Source: Prostheceraeus crozeri
Taxonomy: Eukaryota > Platyhelminthes > Polycladida > Euryleptidae
Direction of reading: 5' to 3'
Assembly (NCBI GenBank): GCA_907163375.1
Contig: CAJQUW010000576.1
Location: 104,501 to 168,500, forward strand
DNA length: 64,000 nt
A program made the translations under genes and the position numbers. The notes under the pieces were generated by a model. It was not told the DNA's origin. It ran no database searches and saw only the letters and a list, made by a program, of their open reading frames with translations. This document shows, in pieces, positions 1 to 11,794 of the stretch; position 1 is the first letter of the stretch; every line of letters begins with the position of its first letter.

Positions 1-800
1 TCAAATAAATACTGATAGTTCCAACAACAAAGTAATGAAAAATTGTAAGAATCATAAGGAATCATGGGTTGTGCTTTCCAACCGAACGCATCCCTTGCTA
101 ATTACAACCCATGGTAGCTTCCAAGTTGACTAAAAACGCATTTGAATCATTTCTTTTCGTGTGATGGTCAACGTCGTGTATTAAAATTCCCTTTTATTGA
201 CGATTATTAGTTATTTCAGTTATGAGACAAGAAATGATTCTTGAATTGTTATTGCTTTATTGATATTGATGTTTTCTGTTTATCGATAGTCGCCATCGCT
301 TACTATTTGGAAAGCGCTGATGACCAAAATTGTAAGGCAGAAGAATTCACCGACATAGGATATTTGATATTCTGCTATTGATTCTGAAGACTTGCGACCA
401 TTGGATCTGCATTCTTTACGTAAAACCAGTTTCGGCACATGGAAAGAATGTGCTCTTTCAAATAATCGATCACTTCGATTACTGGGTTTGCGCCGAATTA
501 AGGTTCAAAATGAACAATTTGAAACAAAGGAGTTTTCTTCTAACTTCAGTCCATCAACTTTCTCAGTACTTTAAAATTTGCAGTTTTATCAAGTTAAACA
601 ATTTGTACCTTTTAACATTTTGACGTTCACTTGTAGATATCAACTGCACGTAGAAATCTGTAAGTGCTGTGATATTTGCTGTATAATACAAGGAAAAATT
701 AGTGCGCCTTAATGTCTTTTTCTTCATTATAGATGAAGCATTTGCATGGGTTTTTAGCAACCATGTATCCACGCAAGAAAATCATCAATCAACATGATAC
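1..800. other. No gene recognised
   Basis: AT-rich sequence with only short overlapping open frames on both strands. None shows a domain, codon bias or splice context that I can support. Confidence 0.5.
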
Positions 801-805
801 GATCG

Positions 806-977
806 ATTGTCAATATTGGTCAAGCAGTTGTCTGATTAGCACAATCAGTTGTCCAGCTAGAGCAGTCAGTTGTCCATGAATTACTTTTGACTGGCTTTCA
901 GATTCATGGACAACTGACTGTGATAGCTGGACAACTGATTGCACTAATCAGACAACTGCTTGACCAAAATTGACAAT
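806..977. repeat. Long near-perfect inverted repeat (palindromic MITE-like)
   Basis: Two arms of about 76 nt (806-881 and 902-977) are nearly perfect reverse complements around a loop of about 20 nt. The arms are built from repeats of the word cagttgtc/gacaactg, so the repeat is internally repetitive too. It could be a foldback element or a small MITE. No target-site duplication was convincing. Confidence 0.8.
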
Positions 978-3180
978 TAATTCTGTCATATTGAATAACG
1001 ATTCCTTATGTGGGTGGCAAAACCTGTATGACAAATAGATGAAAGCAGGTTTATGCTACGCGATAATATATATGCAGGGATGGCAGCCGGGATTGCTAAC
1101 CGATTCAAAGTTAATTTTTATCTTCTGATGTTTTATATTCATCGACATGTGTTGAATATGTGTTGTTGTCATCATGACGCTTTGATGATTGCACCTTTCA
1201 AATGGCTTTCGATCGTGCAAAAGCATTAGCAAAATCTGGCTAAGAAATTTGATGATTTTTTACATAAAATCAAACATTAAAGATATCATAGGACCATAGA
1301 AAAATGTAAGCTATAAATTATATGGGTCAGATGATCGAATGATCTAATCTTATGGAAAGATAAAATCAATCATTTTCTATGAGTCAAGGAGATTATTCAC
1401 CTGCTCTGTCGATAGCATCCACCCAAATGAGATCACAACCGATTGTGTACAACTACGAAAAAACGTGAGTTTTAGTGAGAAGAAGATGTTCAACATGCGC
1501 ATGTCTTCCAGAAATTGCGTCGCTTAGGAAAGGTGATAATTGCCGCTGAAATGATGTCAGAATATGTTTGCGATTCAGGCGTGGCATTTGTCATCATCAA
1601 TCTTTCTATTCAGAAACGTTTTCATTCACTTGAATTTGACTTCTACTTTTCTCACTCTTCTGAGATTCTTCTGATTTTGTTACATGACCATCCAATTTCC
1701 TTTATGACAAACTGTACTCTCGAAGACTGCAGCACTTAACTGAAGCAGTCACATTTCTATCAATCCTTTCATAAGTCTATGAGTTGCAAAATTTGGATCA
1801 ATACCAAATTCAACTGCCTTAATTCTCCGATAAACAATCGCTGAGGTTTGCATTGAAGTTGAGGATGACCGATATTTGGTGTGTGAAAGATAACTTATTT
1901 GGAAGTTATTTTTGCTAATTTGATAATTCTCATATGATAATGAATCATACATCCCAGCACTTATTGATAACAGACTATGATTCTTACTTATATGAATATT
2001 GAATTGAAATAGCTCTGATGAGGACGGATGGCATTCTCCAATCCGCATGTCAACCAGTTCTTAAAAGAACTCCTCTTTCAAGACCAAGCTTTCTCGAGGC
2101 AACACATTAAAGTTGGTCAGATTTGGGCCAATAAATGGTAAAAATAGAAATCTTAGTCAAGCAGACCCGCGGACCTGGACAAACCTGGAGCCGCAGGACC
2201 TTTTCCACATTTACAAAATTAAAAATACACTAGGTTTGTGCCGATACAAAGGGCGGATTCGTGTAGCACAAACATCACTTTAGATCCAGGGCAATATTTA
2301 GGCTTGCATCATAACCTATTCACAAGATTCAATACCCTTAATAGACCTACAAGCTTTAGGGCCGACCGATTGTGATAGCCTAGGCCCGTAATTTTAGTTC
2401 AATCCTATAAGCGATAAACCCTGCTGCATATGACGTGTAAATGCGTAGACTAGGTGTGCATTGCATCATTGACCTTGGTTGGGACGTCTCTTATTGGTTG
2501 ATAATAATGTGATTTCCATGGAATTAACTCGACTCTCTGAGCACCGGCACTGTGTGTGACCGTGTGTGATGAGTATGTGACTGAACACTACGGTTCTGTC
2601 AGTACGTCGAGTAAAACGGTGAAAGAGATCCAATTCCAACGCAAGTTCTTTTTGAGAAAATGACATTAGTTAGTGTCATGCACTGTGTTCTACACACAAT
2701 CTATGCATACAAATCTCCAAATTTGAAGATTTCTCATATCAATTTACAATAATTCTACAAAGGTAATATTAGAGATACAAAAAAGCGACTGAATTAAACA
2801 TTTCCGGCGGACTCGGACAAATTGGGCCCGTAGGACCCACGGACGGCGGACCCGACCCGGATTCAATCCTGGTTGCAATACTAATAATACTAATCCTTCC
2901 TGTTAATAGAACCTACCGCACTTGCTACTAATACTGATTCCAAAGCAATGTCGCATGAAAACATCTAGCTATGTATACACATGGAAAACACTATTTTTCG
3001 CCTGAATGTATTTGTTATCGCAGGTTTCGTGCTATGACACCTGTTTAGTACCTACGCACTATAATAGTACATGGAATTCAACATTTCTTCGTTTGTTCTT
3101 TCTTCATTTGTCTTCATCCACACTAACATGATATGGAATAAAATACTTCGACCACTATTTCAGCTTACTTACGTCTTACG
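978..3180. other. Intergenic sequence with GC-rich hAT-end-like words
   Basis: No gene recognised. CAGGGATGGCAGCCGG at about 1075 and the gacccg/ggaccc-rich blocks near 2165-2215 and 2808-2872 resemble decayed hAT termini. I could not pair them with convincing 8-bp duplications. Confidence 0.35.
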
Positions 3181-3294
3181 TTAGCCGTTATCATCCTTGC
3201 GGAAAATGGCCTCCCTTGTGATACGAATCCATGTCGCACGATCGCTAGCCGCCAGCCGCCAGTTCCTTGGGAGTTCGTCTCTCCATCTCTTACC
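3181..3294 (-). pseudogene. LINE C-terminal remnant (RTE-type)
   Basis: Read on the minus strand, this stretch gives a frame ending in TAA that contains KRWRDELPRNW, then SDRATW and REAIF. This is the usual C-terminal pattern of RTE-type LINE proteins (RWRDEL, DRxxW, GEAY). Only about 38 codons remain and the rest of the element is not recognisable. The clade assignment rests on this short motif and is tentative. Confidence 0.5.
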
Positions 3295-3299
3295 ATACA

Positions 3300-5410
3300 T
3301 AGAATACCTAGGAAGTAAGGTATTCTATTTCAGCTACTAATTAATGGATGTAAAACAATATTGCAGTTCTTCAGTCATCATCAGGTATGCGTCCAGTTGC
3401 ATTTCAGCAATACAGTTACACCCGATATACACAGGAGATGCACTTCAGGAAAATCTGACGCTATCTGAATCTGCGCACGTCTATATTGGAGTAAATGACC
3501 AGTAGGAAATTACTGGATGCGGTCACAAGTTAATGATTTGAAATGTTAACGAGAATTTTTTTATGACATGTCATGTTTTGTCATACTTTTAGGATAAGGT
3601 AATATTGTCATATTTTCAGTGCCTGATCATATTTAGTCATATTTTGTCATTTTGCTGTAGTTTAAGACTGTTAGAGTTGCCGGGAAGAAGATATAGAAAT
3701 GATCGATGGTTACTGATAAAAGTTTGAAATAGATCGCTTTACTTGTCTTAAATTGAACTTTTTAACTTTTTGCCTAAAGATGGAAGCATAACTTCCGCTA
3801 TATTTTAAGATTTTTAAATCTTATTAAATTACAATTTAAGATTTTTAGGTCATATTTTGTTCACAATTTGAGTTTTTAGGTCATAAAAAATTGCACATAA
3901 TTAAAAATGTCAAATTGCAAGGAAAGCAATGATATGTAAGCGTCACATCCATGTGATATTTGTGATGTTTCGCATCCAAAAAGATGCATATATGAACTTT
4001 TGTACCGTGCAATGTGTCAGTTCATCTGGGCAGTGAATAGAGAGATGCCATCCAGCTCGAAAAGTTTAAGCACCAAATTCCTTACCAACCGTAGACGCTG
4101 AACTTCGCCCTACAAAGATTCTATAACTTTCAGTAATATTGTAAGGTTCTGTCAGCCGCTTTGAACTCCTATCATACTCCTACAATGTTGCAATGTCATT
4201 TTAACTGACTAGACAACTAATTCTAGAATGAATGTCGCCAATCTTCGACATAAGCCTAATTAGAATTACCGACCGGCTGGCGGCCGGTTCCAACCCTGGT
4301 AACTGCTGTCATTAATGTTTACTGCCATTAACTCTCATATTTGTTGTAAAAATACAAAGTTGTCTGTTTTCATTTCAGAATGCGCTTGTGAAGAATCTCG
4401 TGGTATTACTCGTTCTCGCCGTTAACTCAGTATTAGCATTTATGTTTTTTCGGCTTCTCAATACCAATCGAAGTTGACCTTGAGTTGTGATTTCATTTTT
4501 ATCGTTATCAGAATATGTACTCTCAAAGTTTGCATGAAATATATGTCTTGAAATCAATGCGGTAGTATTCTTTTCAGAACTCAGAAACTATTTATTTGAA
4601 TGATGATGAAACACATGGCAAGTTATGAAAATATTTAAACATTAGCCATGGTTCGCTCGCAGATCATCTAATAGAATTCTCTTTATCAAGAGACGTTTTC
4701 AATTAAACTTTGACATAGTCAGTAAAAAACTATATATTTTCAAACAAATACAGAGATTCAATAAAGTGAGAAAGTACCTTTAGTTCTCTGATAATCTATT
4801 CATTATTTGTTATCAAGGGCATGAACCGGCAAAATGTCAGTGAGCATTCATTCAAATGCATTGAATAGGAATGAAAAGAGCTATAATTAATTGCAATTTA
4901 TTTAATTGCTAAATTTGTCGCTACGTCTTCACAGTTATTATAGCACAAGTGAAATTAACGATTGAAAGCATGTCGCATCCATGCAAATCGGACATTGTAA
5001 TTGAAAAGGACTAGAACGTGCATCGTGCATGACCATGACGACGTCGTTGATATGCGTAGTCATGACTGCGGTACCTGAACGATGGCCCCAGTGGTTGACA
5101 ATGGGAAGGCACCGACTATGGGAAGATTCACGGTTTATATAATCATTTTGACATAACAACGACTCATGCCTCATTAACTGCTCATTTAAAAAGATTCGGC
5201 AACTTTACTTTGATCGGCGTCTGACTGAGTCCCTGAAATTAACGTCAACAAACAGCTATTCTCCATATTGTAGACAAAGAGAAAAGTCGAATTTCAAAAG
5301 TTCTGACAATAAGATCAATTATTGGTCATGGAAGTAGACATTTTTGACCATTAATGAATGTTCACTGGTTAGAAAATAGGACAGAAATTCAATAACAATC
5401 TTAGTCTTTC
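3300..5410. other. Intergenic sequence, no gene recognised
   Basis: AT-rich. Short words such as gtcatattttgtcat recur around 3560-3900. GGCCGGTTCCAACCCTGG near 4282-4299 resembles a lone hAT terminus. No coding signal is supportable. Confidence 0.4.
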
Positions 5411-5411
5411 T

Positions 5412-5536
5412 TAGGGGTGTTCGATTCGGCCGAACTGTGATTTTAGAGCAGTTCGGAGGTTTGGCCGAACTTCTTGTTAGATTCGGCAATGCACTGGTTT
5501 GACCGGACCTTAAAATCGAGGTGTGGTACACTCCTA
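5412..5536. mobile_element. Short hAT-type MITE (125 bp)
   Basis: It starts TAGGGGTGTTC and ends GTACACTCCTA, imperfect inverted termini. The flanking 8-mers gtctttct (5404-5411) and gtcttttc (5537-5544) match at 6 of 8 positions, as expected of an old 8-bp hAT target duplication. The interior is rich in ttcggccgaac words and has no coding capacity. Confidence 0.6.
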
Positions 5537-5969
5537 GTCTTTTCACCCTAAAGGTAGATTAACACCAAGGGTAGTCAAAACTTGATTGCAATTTTACTGC
5601 TTTTATCAATCAATAAATTGCAATTGAGACTTTAAAGCAATCAATTAATTGAAATTCAATTAAAGTTTGATAATCCTGATTAAAACAGGATTATTTGAGA
5701 ATTAACATCACTCATGATTTGTAAAAGAATGATTATTGATTACTAAACTGACGGTGGCATACTGATTTCACTCAGTCAGTTAATCTGTGCATAAATCTGC
5801 AGCGTGTTCGCGATCCTCTTGTGGATTTTTGTCACTACCACAATTGGCGGATTTAAGGGGGAGGGACACCGTGCTCCAGCCCTCCCCCTTTCGGCATGAA
5901 ATTAATGGTGATGAATATTATTTGTGTGAGTTCTTAAGATAGCTTGTTTCAACACATCATTCATTTGTT

Positions 5970-6440
5970 ATGCATCGTGAAATTCTTTCGAAAATAGTGT
6001 GCGTCATTCTTCGGTATTTATCTAATTATGATGACTTTCGCGCTGTAATTAATTTCTATCAAGATCTTTTACCGGATGACAGTGAAGCTATTTTGAGAGA
6101 AGAATGAGATAGGTGGCTTGCGAAATGGTCAGCAACTAATGTTAACGTACCTCCATGTATCGTCATTGATTCAATGATTCAATGTGATTCAAATTTTTAT
6201 CCTAATATGTCTGTCATTTTAAAAATTATTGCGACAATACTAGGATCAACAGCGACGCCGGAAAGAACTTTTTATATGATGAAGTATTTTAAATATTATC
6301 TACGCAATAAGATGTCACAGCAACGTTGAACAGGTCTATCACTATTGTACTGTTACGACGACATTCGCATCGATGTGGACTCTTTGATTGATGAATTCAA
6401 AAAGAAAAATAGACTTCTGAAGTTTTTGAAGTCTTTTTGA
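5970..6440 (+). pseudogene. hAT transposase remnant, C-terminal dimerisation domain
   Basis: One continuous frame of 157 codons is broken by two in-frame stops (TGA at 6105 and at 6327). It contains STATPERTF, YLRNKMSQ, TGLSLLYCYDDIRID and DEFKKKNRLLKF. These match the hATC dimerisation region of hAT transposases (the pattern TAxxERxFS, LRxxMSxxRLxGLALL, hxDIxID). Upstream residues with FYQDLLP and RWLAKW fit the segment before hATC. The N-terminal BED finger and catalytic domain are missing. It is clearly inactive. Confidence 0.85.
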
Positions 6441-6871
6441 TGTTATCCTGAATCTTTACTTAATACTTGATTTCTTATTAGTTGAGTCGGGATAGATTTT
6501 AATGAACCATCTTAAGAAAGAAAAAGGTCATCTAAAGTAAGCTTATGAATGAAAGAATGGAATATATGTGATTATGATAATTAACCAGTAACATAAGCTT
6601 ATTATTTATTATAATGTAATTAGTACACTTATAAATTCAGTTGCAAAACTATTAATGAAAAACATTAGGGGAGACCGGGGCTAGTTGTTACAATTTTGAT
6701 TTGTTTGAGATTGTGACAAAAGTATTTAGGAGGTTCTAATTCATTGTATATTCCTCAAAATGAAACGAGTCCCTTATTATAATGAGTCTTTTCGATAAAA
6801 GAGATGAGTAAAAATCTCCGAGGTACCTTGTTATCTTATTTATGATAGCATTGACCAAATTAATAAGTAGA

Positions 6872-6971
6872 AGATAATGATAGATTTCTAGGTCGATAAT
6901 TATTTATTGACCGACAGCCGAAGGCTGGAGGTCAATAACTTATTATCGACCGTAGAAATCTATCATTATCT
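6872..6971. repeat. Inverted repeat beside the recombinase element
   Basis: Arms of about 42 nt (6872-6911 and 6929-6971) pair with few mismatches around a short loop that holds a smaller hairpin (cagccgaaggctgg). The repeat lies immediately left of the recombinase element's terminal repeat and shares its tcgac/gaccg words, so it may be part of that element's terminus. Confidence 0.7.
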
Positions 6972-6974
6972 CTA

Positions 6975-8655
6975 TTAACGCATGGTAAATTTTCCAGTCG
7001 TTTTACAAAATAACGACCGGAAATTTCAAAAAATAGATATCTTCTGTTATCTATGTACGTTATGTAACGCAATTATCAAAGATTTCAGTTAAATTGAGTA
7101 ATTATGGAAGACTCTAATGTATGGCATGATGATTTTTATGATCCATTGATTGACGAATTTGAGCAACAATTTGAGCAGCAAAACTGGTTTTCGATGATAA
7201 ATTTTGCGAACGTTCCTTCGGGTATGATCTCAGGTCTAAGTGGAAATGAAATTGAAGAGGTCGCAAGGCACAGTATGGAACCTACCACTACAAGTATTGG
7301 TGAATCATCAACCGCAACAAATGCTGGTAGATTTGCTCCTGCAGTTTCTGATGAAGAGCTAAACAAAATTAAGAATTCATCAAAACCCGCCAACACCTTG
7401 CGTCGAAATGATTGGGCACTTCGAGTGTTTGAAAGATGGAGGATCAATCGTGAAAATCTCATCTCCGAACGAATGATGCCGCAAAGTGATGTTTCATTAT
7501 GGGATAAAGAACAACTGAACTACTGGCTGGCTAAGTTTATTGTTGAATGCCGCAAAGAAGACGGAAAAATGTATCCAGGGAGCTCCCTTATAGCGATACT
7601 ATCTGGTTTGCAGCAAGTCGTCCGGAAAAACAGCTTAGTTGATTTTTTTAAAAATGACGAATTCACTCATCTGCGTGAAGTACTTGATGCTTCGATGAAA
7701 ATATCAACTTCGAACAATGTTGGCATCAGTCTAAAACAAGCAGACATCATTACTTTTCAAGAAGAAGAGGAGCTCTGGAGTAAGGGACAATTGGGAGATG
7801 CAACTCCAAAACAGATTATTCAGACACTGTTTTATCTGAATGGTATTAATTTCGCGGTAAGAGGTGGTCAGGAACACAGCGATCTCTTGATTTCTCAATT
7901 TCGTGTAGAAATAAGGGAAGGTGCAAAAGTATTGGTTTTCAGTGTGGGTGCCACCAAGACCTACAGTGGTGGGTTACATCAACGACGCTTGAGACCGAAA
8001 GAAAAATTACATTTTGCTAATGAAGGTAATCCTCAAAGATGTCACATCCGAATTTTCGAACTTTTTTTATCGAAGAGACCTCAAAACTGTGACAGGTTTT
8101 ACCTTCAATCTAAGAGGAAGGTAATGATTCAGGATGATATTTGGTTTACTTCAAGGCCATTGGGACACAATACCCTGAAAAAGATGTTACAGACAATGAC
8201 AAAAGAGATCGGAATTCAAGGGAGAAAAACTAATCATAGTCTGAGAGCTACTTGTGCCAGTCGTCTTTACAACGCGGGAGTTGACGAACAGATGATTATG
8301 GAAAGAACAGGTCATCGGTCAGTGCTCGGGTTCGCTCTTACAAAAGAACATCGGATTTGATGATCAAAAACACTTCCATGATTCTTAACAGCGAGGTTTT
8401 CTTTTCAGAAGTCAAGAGGCAGTGTCCACGTGTTCAACAACATGCGTGTGGCATCAATATCAACATTCGAGACTGCCAAGTTACAATTGTGAATAAACCT
8501 CCAGCTGAAGGTGATATTTCTCGAGATGATCAAGTCTGATCGCTATGACTTTGCATTTCTTGTTAAAATGTTGAAATAAAGATATGTTTTTTGACATAGA
8601 TAATGACCTCTAAAGTAAAAATAATGACCGGAAATATTACATAACCATGCGTTAA
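6975..8655. mobile_element. Tyrosine-recombinase element with terminal inverted repeats
   Basis: The left end reads TTAACGCATGGTAAATTTTC and continues with cagtcgtt. The right end, reversed, reads TTAACGCATGGTTATGTAAT and continues with atttccggtcatt. These are imperfect inverted repeats of about 30 bp that begin and end in TTAA. Between them lies one gene for a Crypton-type tyrosine recombinase. Cryptons normally lack terminal inverted repeats, so the boundary call is an inference from the sequence. Confidence 0.55.
7104..8539 (+). pseudogene. Crypton-type tyrosine recombinase (DUF3504/ZMYM2-like), frameshifted
   Basis: The ATG at 7104 opens 418 codons. The N-terminal third is acidic, Ser/Thr-rich and unconserved-looking. 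It is followed by a SAM-like core-binding part (residues about 95-210) and the catalytic domain. The catalytic residues visible are Arg253 in FAVRGGQEH, His378 and Arg381 in NHSLRAT, and His404 in TGHRS. The frame then shifts at about 8320, and the expected catalytic Tyr (RSYKRTSD) lies in the third frame at 8339-8341, which stays open to a stop at 8539. A single one-base indel therefore separates the nucleophile from the rest. Such recombinases cut and rejoin DNA through a 3'-phosphotyrosine. The family also gave rise to domesticated ZMYM2, QRICH1 and KCTD1 genes. This copy looks recently dead. A sequencing indel is the alternative. Confidence 0.8.
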
Positions 8656-8701
8656 ATTACAATAATGAGCCCCCTTTACAAAAAGCGTAGATCCGCCACT
8701 G

Positions 8702-9817
8702 ACTGCCATTATCATAGAAATTAACAATACCATAGAAAGTCCTAGAATGGAAATTCAATGAAAATTATGGCGCACGCCGAGGAAACTTAGTTGGGGCAAA
8801 ATGCAACTTGTGCGATCTGGCTTCCATGTTTTTGGATCGGCATTTATATTTATCAGGTCAATTCTTGATCTGGATTGTTGGCCCTTGTCCAAAGACCGTA
8901 AACTCAAAAGCAATAGTGAATTTACAAAATACTGTGGACAAAGAAGGAAATCCTTTTCAACCTTCTGTACGTTCATCATTTTGAAATATCGCTCCGACAA
9001 TCTATCAAGACCATAAACAGACTCTTATGCAACTTGCAATGTCGATTTACAGAACATGCATAACTCCAGCTTGAAATCAGAGGCCAATAAATCTTAGAGT
9101 ATTCATTTTACTTTAAAGGGTTCCCCTGTTCACTAAATTTGAATAATTTTCAAAATCCCTACATGCATTCGAATATCAGTTTCCAAAATATCACATGTGT
9201 CATTCAATGATTAATTGAAAAGTTCCAGCGACATTTCATTTATTTGAGAAATGATTGTCGGTAAAGAAACTTTCAATGTGTTTATTCCAGAAAAGCGCCA
9301 GGTTTCTTAGCCGCTTGAAGAAGAAATTATCCAATAATTAGACTTTCTATCTGTGAATACTTCAGATGTTCTTACAAACAGCACACCGACCACTTTCAAT
9401 TCTGACTTTGTGAACCAATTTTTAATTCGCATTGTAATATTGAAACATTGGAAAATAGTTGTCAGTGACTGCTACAAATAGACACACTATATTAATCCAT
9501 GGAATAGTAGGCTACTTCACATGAAACAATACCGCCATCTCACTTGCAATTCTCTTAATGAAAATCTTGTAATTAGGTGTCAACAACTTCCACAACCAAC
9601 TTGGAAAAAAGTTTCACTATGATACAATGTTTTAGATCGAATCTGATCTACAAACCATAGATTTTTCCATGTGCCATCATTGTGCATAGGCAAGATATCG
9701 AACTTCCATTCTAGTGTACTATTATCCACTTCTATGGCCATTATGGTGCATTGCATACTACTGCGCATAAAACTAAATTATCCAAACCATGACCTATGAA
9801 CACCTGACGAACATGAT
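8702..9817. other. Intergenic sequence, no gene recognised
   Basis: Overlapping opposite-strand frames near 8755-9016 carry no recognisable domain. Nothing else stands out. Confidence 0.4.
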
Positions 9818-10153
9818 GTGTTTTCATCGGATAAGACAGGATTTATTTCATTGCATGCGCGAAGATCATATCCAAGGAAGCGCATGCTAAACTTTGCCAA
9901 CTCTATGATTCAGTCTCATGATGGAGTATCGTCACTCCACAAACGAGGGATTGCTTCAGTTGTAACAAGCATTTCTGAGAATGACACATTTATGTTAATT
10001 GAGAAGTTCGACAGAGGGTCGTCCGACAAGAACGATTTATGGAGACCTTTTCTGCTGCTCCGGCCGAGTAAACGAGTAGGTGACCACATGGAGGCTTTTG
10101 GAAATAGGGCAGAGGTTATTGCAGAATTCGATGAGGATTCTAAATTGGTATGA
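9818..10153 (+). CDS. Unidentified open frame, possible host exon
   Basis: A 111-codon frame of balanced composition (ISLHARRSYPRKRML, FMLIEKFDRGSSDK, AEVIAEFDEDSKL) ends with AATTG followed by GTATGA, which could be a splice donor at about 10149. The product is not recognised. A candidate continuation lies after the acceptor-like atttcag at about 10437 and on both sides of the hAT element at 10453-11786, where a plausible frame runs with one stop (about 11790-12000). It may be an old gene or transposon exon. Support is weak. Confidence 0.25.
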   Translation: MFSSDKTGFISLHARRSYPRKRMLNFANSMIQSHDGVSSLHKRGIASVVTSISENDTFMLIEKFDRGSSDKNDLWRPFLLLRPSKRVGDHMEAFGNRAEVIAEFDEDSKLV

Positions 10154-10452
10154 AGCTTGCCTTGCTTGTGATGCCCTGAATAATGAAAACGATTAACAAT
10201 GTGATATCAGGCCGTTTACATTAATAATTTAAATATCAGTGATCTCTAATCACGTATAATTTTATTTAATGATTCATGTAATTCATGCTGTGATAAATAT
10301 ATTCATCCAAATGCCACTCGATCAATAATCGAAACGTCCATCTCTTCCAGAGTTCCATTATTCTACTCAACTATAATTTTTGTCAATTTCATGATATCCT
10401 CATCTGTATATACTTCATTGACATTGCCACATTTCAGCTTTGATATTTTGAC

Positions 10453-11786
10453 CAGAGATGGAAACCGGTCTACGGGTCACGGATCTGTAGTCAGACACGC
10501 GTGATCCGTGCGGGTTTAGTGCGGGTCAGTCATTTTCAGGCGAATCATTACATCTGTTGTCTTTAGTTAGTGGAAACATATACTTATTAAATATTACAGA
10601 CTAGTTTTGGAAACATTATAGTAATGTTTATAATATAATGAATATGACCTACTATATGGGTTATATTTTCACTAATCACTTTTCTCAAACTTGATCTAAA
10701 AGCTGTTCTATTCAATCAGACGCTAAAATACATATAAGTTACTTTGTATATGCGTATATTTTTTATTCAAATACGCCTTTGCCCTTGTAAATATATATAC
10801 TGTAATCCTTATAAGAATCATTAGAAATATAAATCATTCAGAAGTTAATAATGCGGACGTTATGGGTCACGCGGTCACACATTTATGTGTAGATAATTAA
10901 GATTACTCTGCAAACGATTTAATCAAATTTTGGATGCTTTTATGCATATCAAAGAATTCATTCCACCTCACATTTAGCAACAATAATGCCCGGTCGTTTT
11001 ATCTTCTGAGTGCCGACTCTTGCCGCCAGTGAAGTCCTTCCAAAATTCTCAAAGGTATATTTACGAGTATTTATCATTATCAGGAATCAGAATGGGTTTG
11101 CATGAAACCGTGAATAATCAGTATGACCAAGAACAATTAATCGAGTGCTTGCTTGTATGAAACCTAGCGCAAAATAGCTCTCTGACATCGCCGAAAGTCT
11201 TAACTCTCCTCCTATAAACTTCGACCTTGATAACTTACTTATTTTATTGCATTAACACAACTAAATGAAAAACTGTAAGGTCAGTTTAGTCACATGCCAG
11301 AGGAAAAAATTAACAGTCAAAATATATTGATTTGATTATTATATCTCAGTAACTTGATCCCCATTTGATTTTTAGTATCAATAGGTATTAATCATTATAA
11401 AACAGAATGTTATAAACTATTTTTGTTAACTTTTTAAACGTGGAGGAGACAATGATAGGCCTATAAAATAGCAGTAACGTGTTTGGGCGTCTGTCATTTC
11501 GAAATATAGCTTGTACTATCAATACGAATATCAAATTATTGCTGGCAGGCTATTTGTACGTGAGCGTGCATTCACATCATTAATCTTTTAACAAAGTCTC
11601 TGTATATCGCTATCAGATAGATGAAATAAAAGTAAAAGTTCATATACTTTTTTGAGCAATTGCGGGTCACGGGTCTGAGCCTTTGTTGCAGACCCGGGAC
11701 AGACCCGCGGGTGTGCGGGTCACGGGTCTGGAAATTTGAAACTATGCGGGTCACGGGTCACACTACCTGACCCGGTTCCATCTCTG
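10453..11786. mobile_element. Non-autonomous hAT element (1.33 kb)
   Basis: The termini are CAGAGATGGAAACCGGT and, reversed from the right, CAGAGATGGAACCGGGT. They are flanked by attttgac (10445-10452) and atttggac (11787-11794), an 8-bp duplication with one mismatch. The subterminal regions are full of cgggtc/gacccg repeats on both sides, and the interior is AT-rich without a transposase. This fits a hAT deletion derivative. Confidence 0.88.
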
Positions 11787-11794
11787 ATTTGGAC

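Larger units (their letters stand above)
5842..8701. mobile_element. Decayed hAT element with a nested recombinase element
   Basis: The left end carries TTGGCGGATTTAAGGGGG. The right end, reversed, reads CAGTGGCGGATCTACGC and then TTTTGTAAAGGGGG, so the two ends form hAT-like inverted termini. The flanks actaccac and actgccat match at 6 of 8. Inside lies a hAT transposase remnant (5970-6440), followed by a separate tyrosine recombinase unit (6975-8655) that appears to have inserted later. A 25-bp scale palindrome of g/c runs sits at 5854-5890 near the left terminus. Confidence 0.6.

Noticed and set aside
1075-4299. One large hAT element bounded by CAGGGATGG- and CCAACCCTGG-type ends
   Set aside because: The tips are only loosely similar and the flanking 8-mers do not match.
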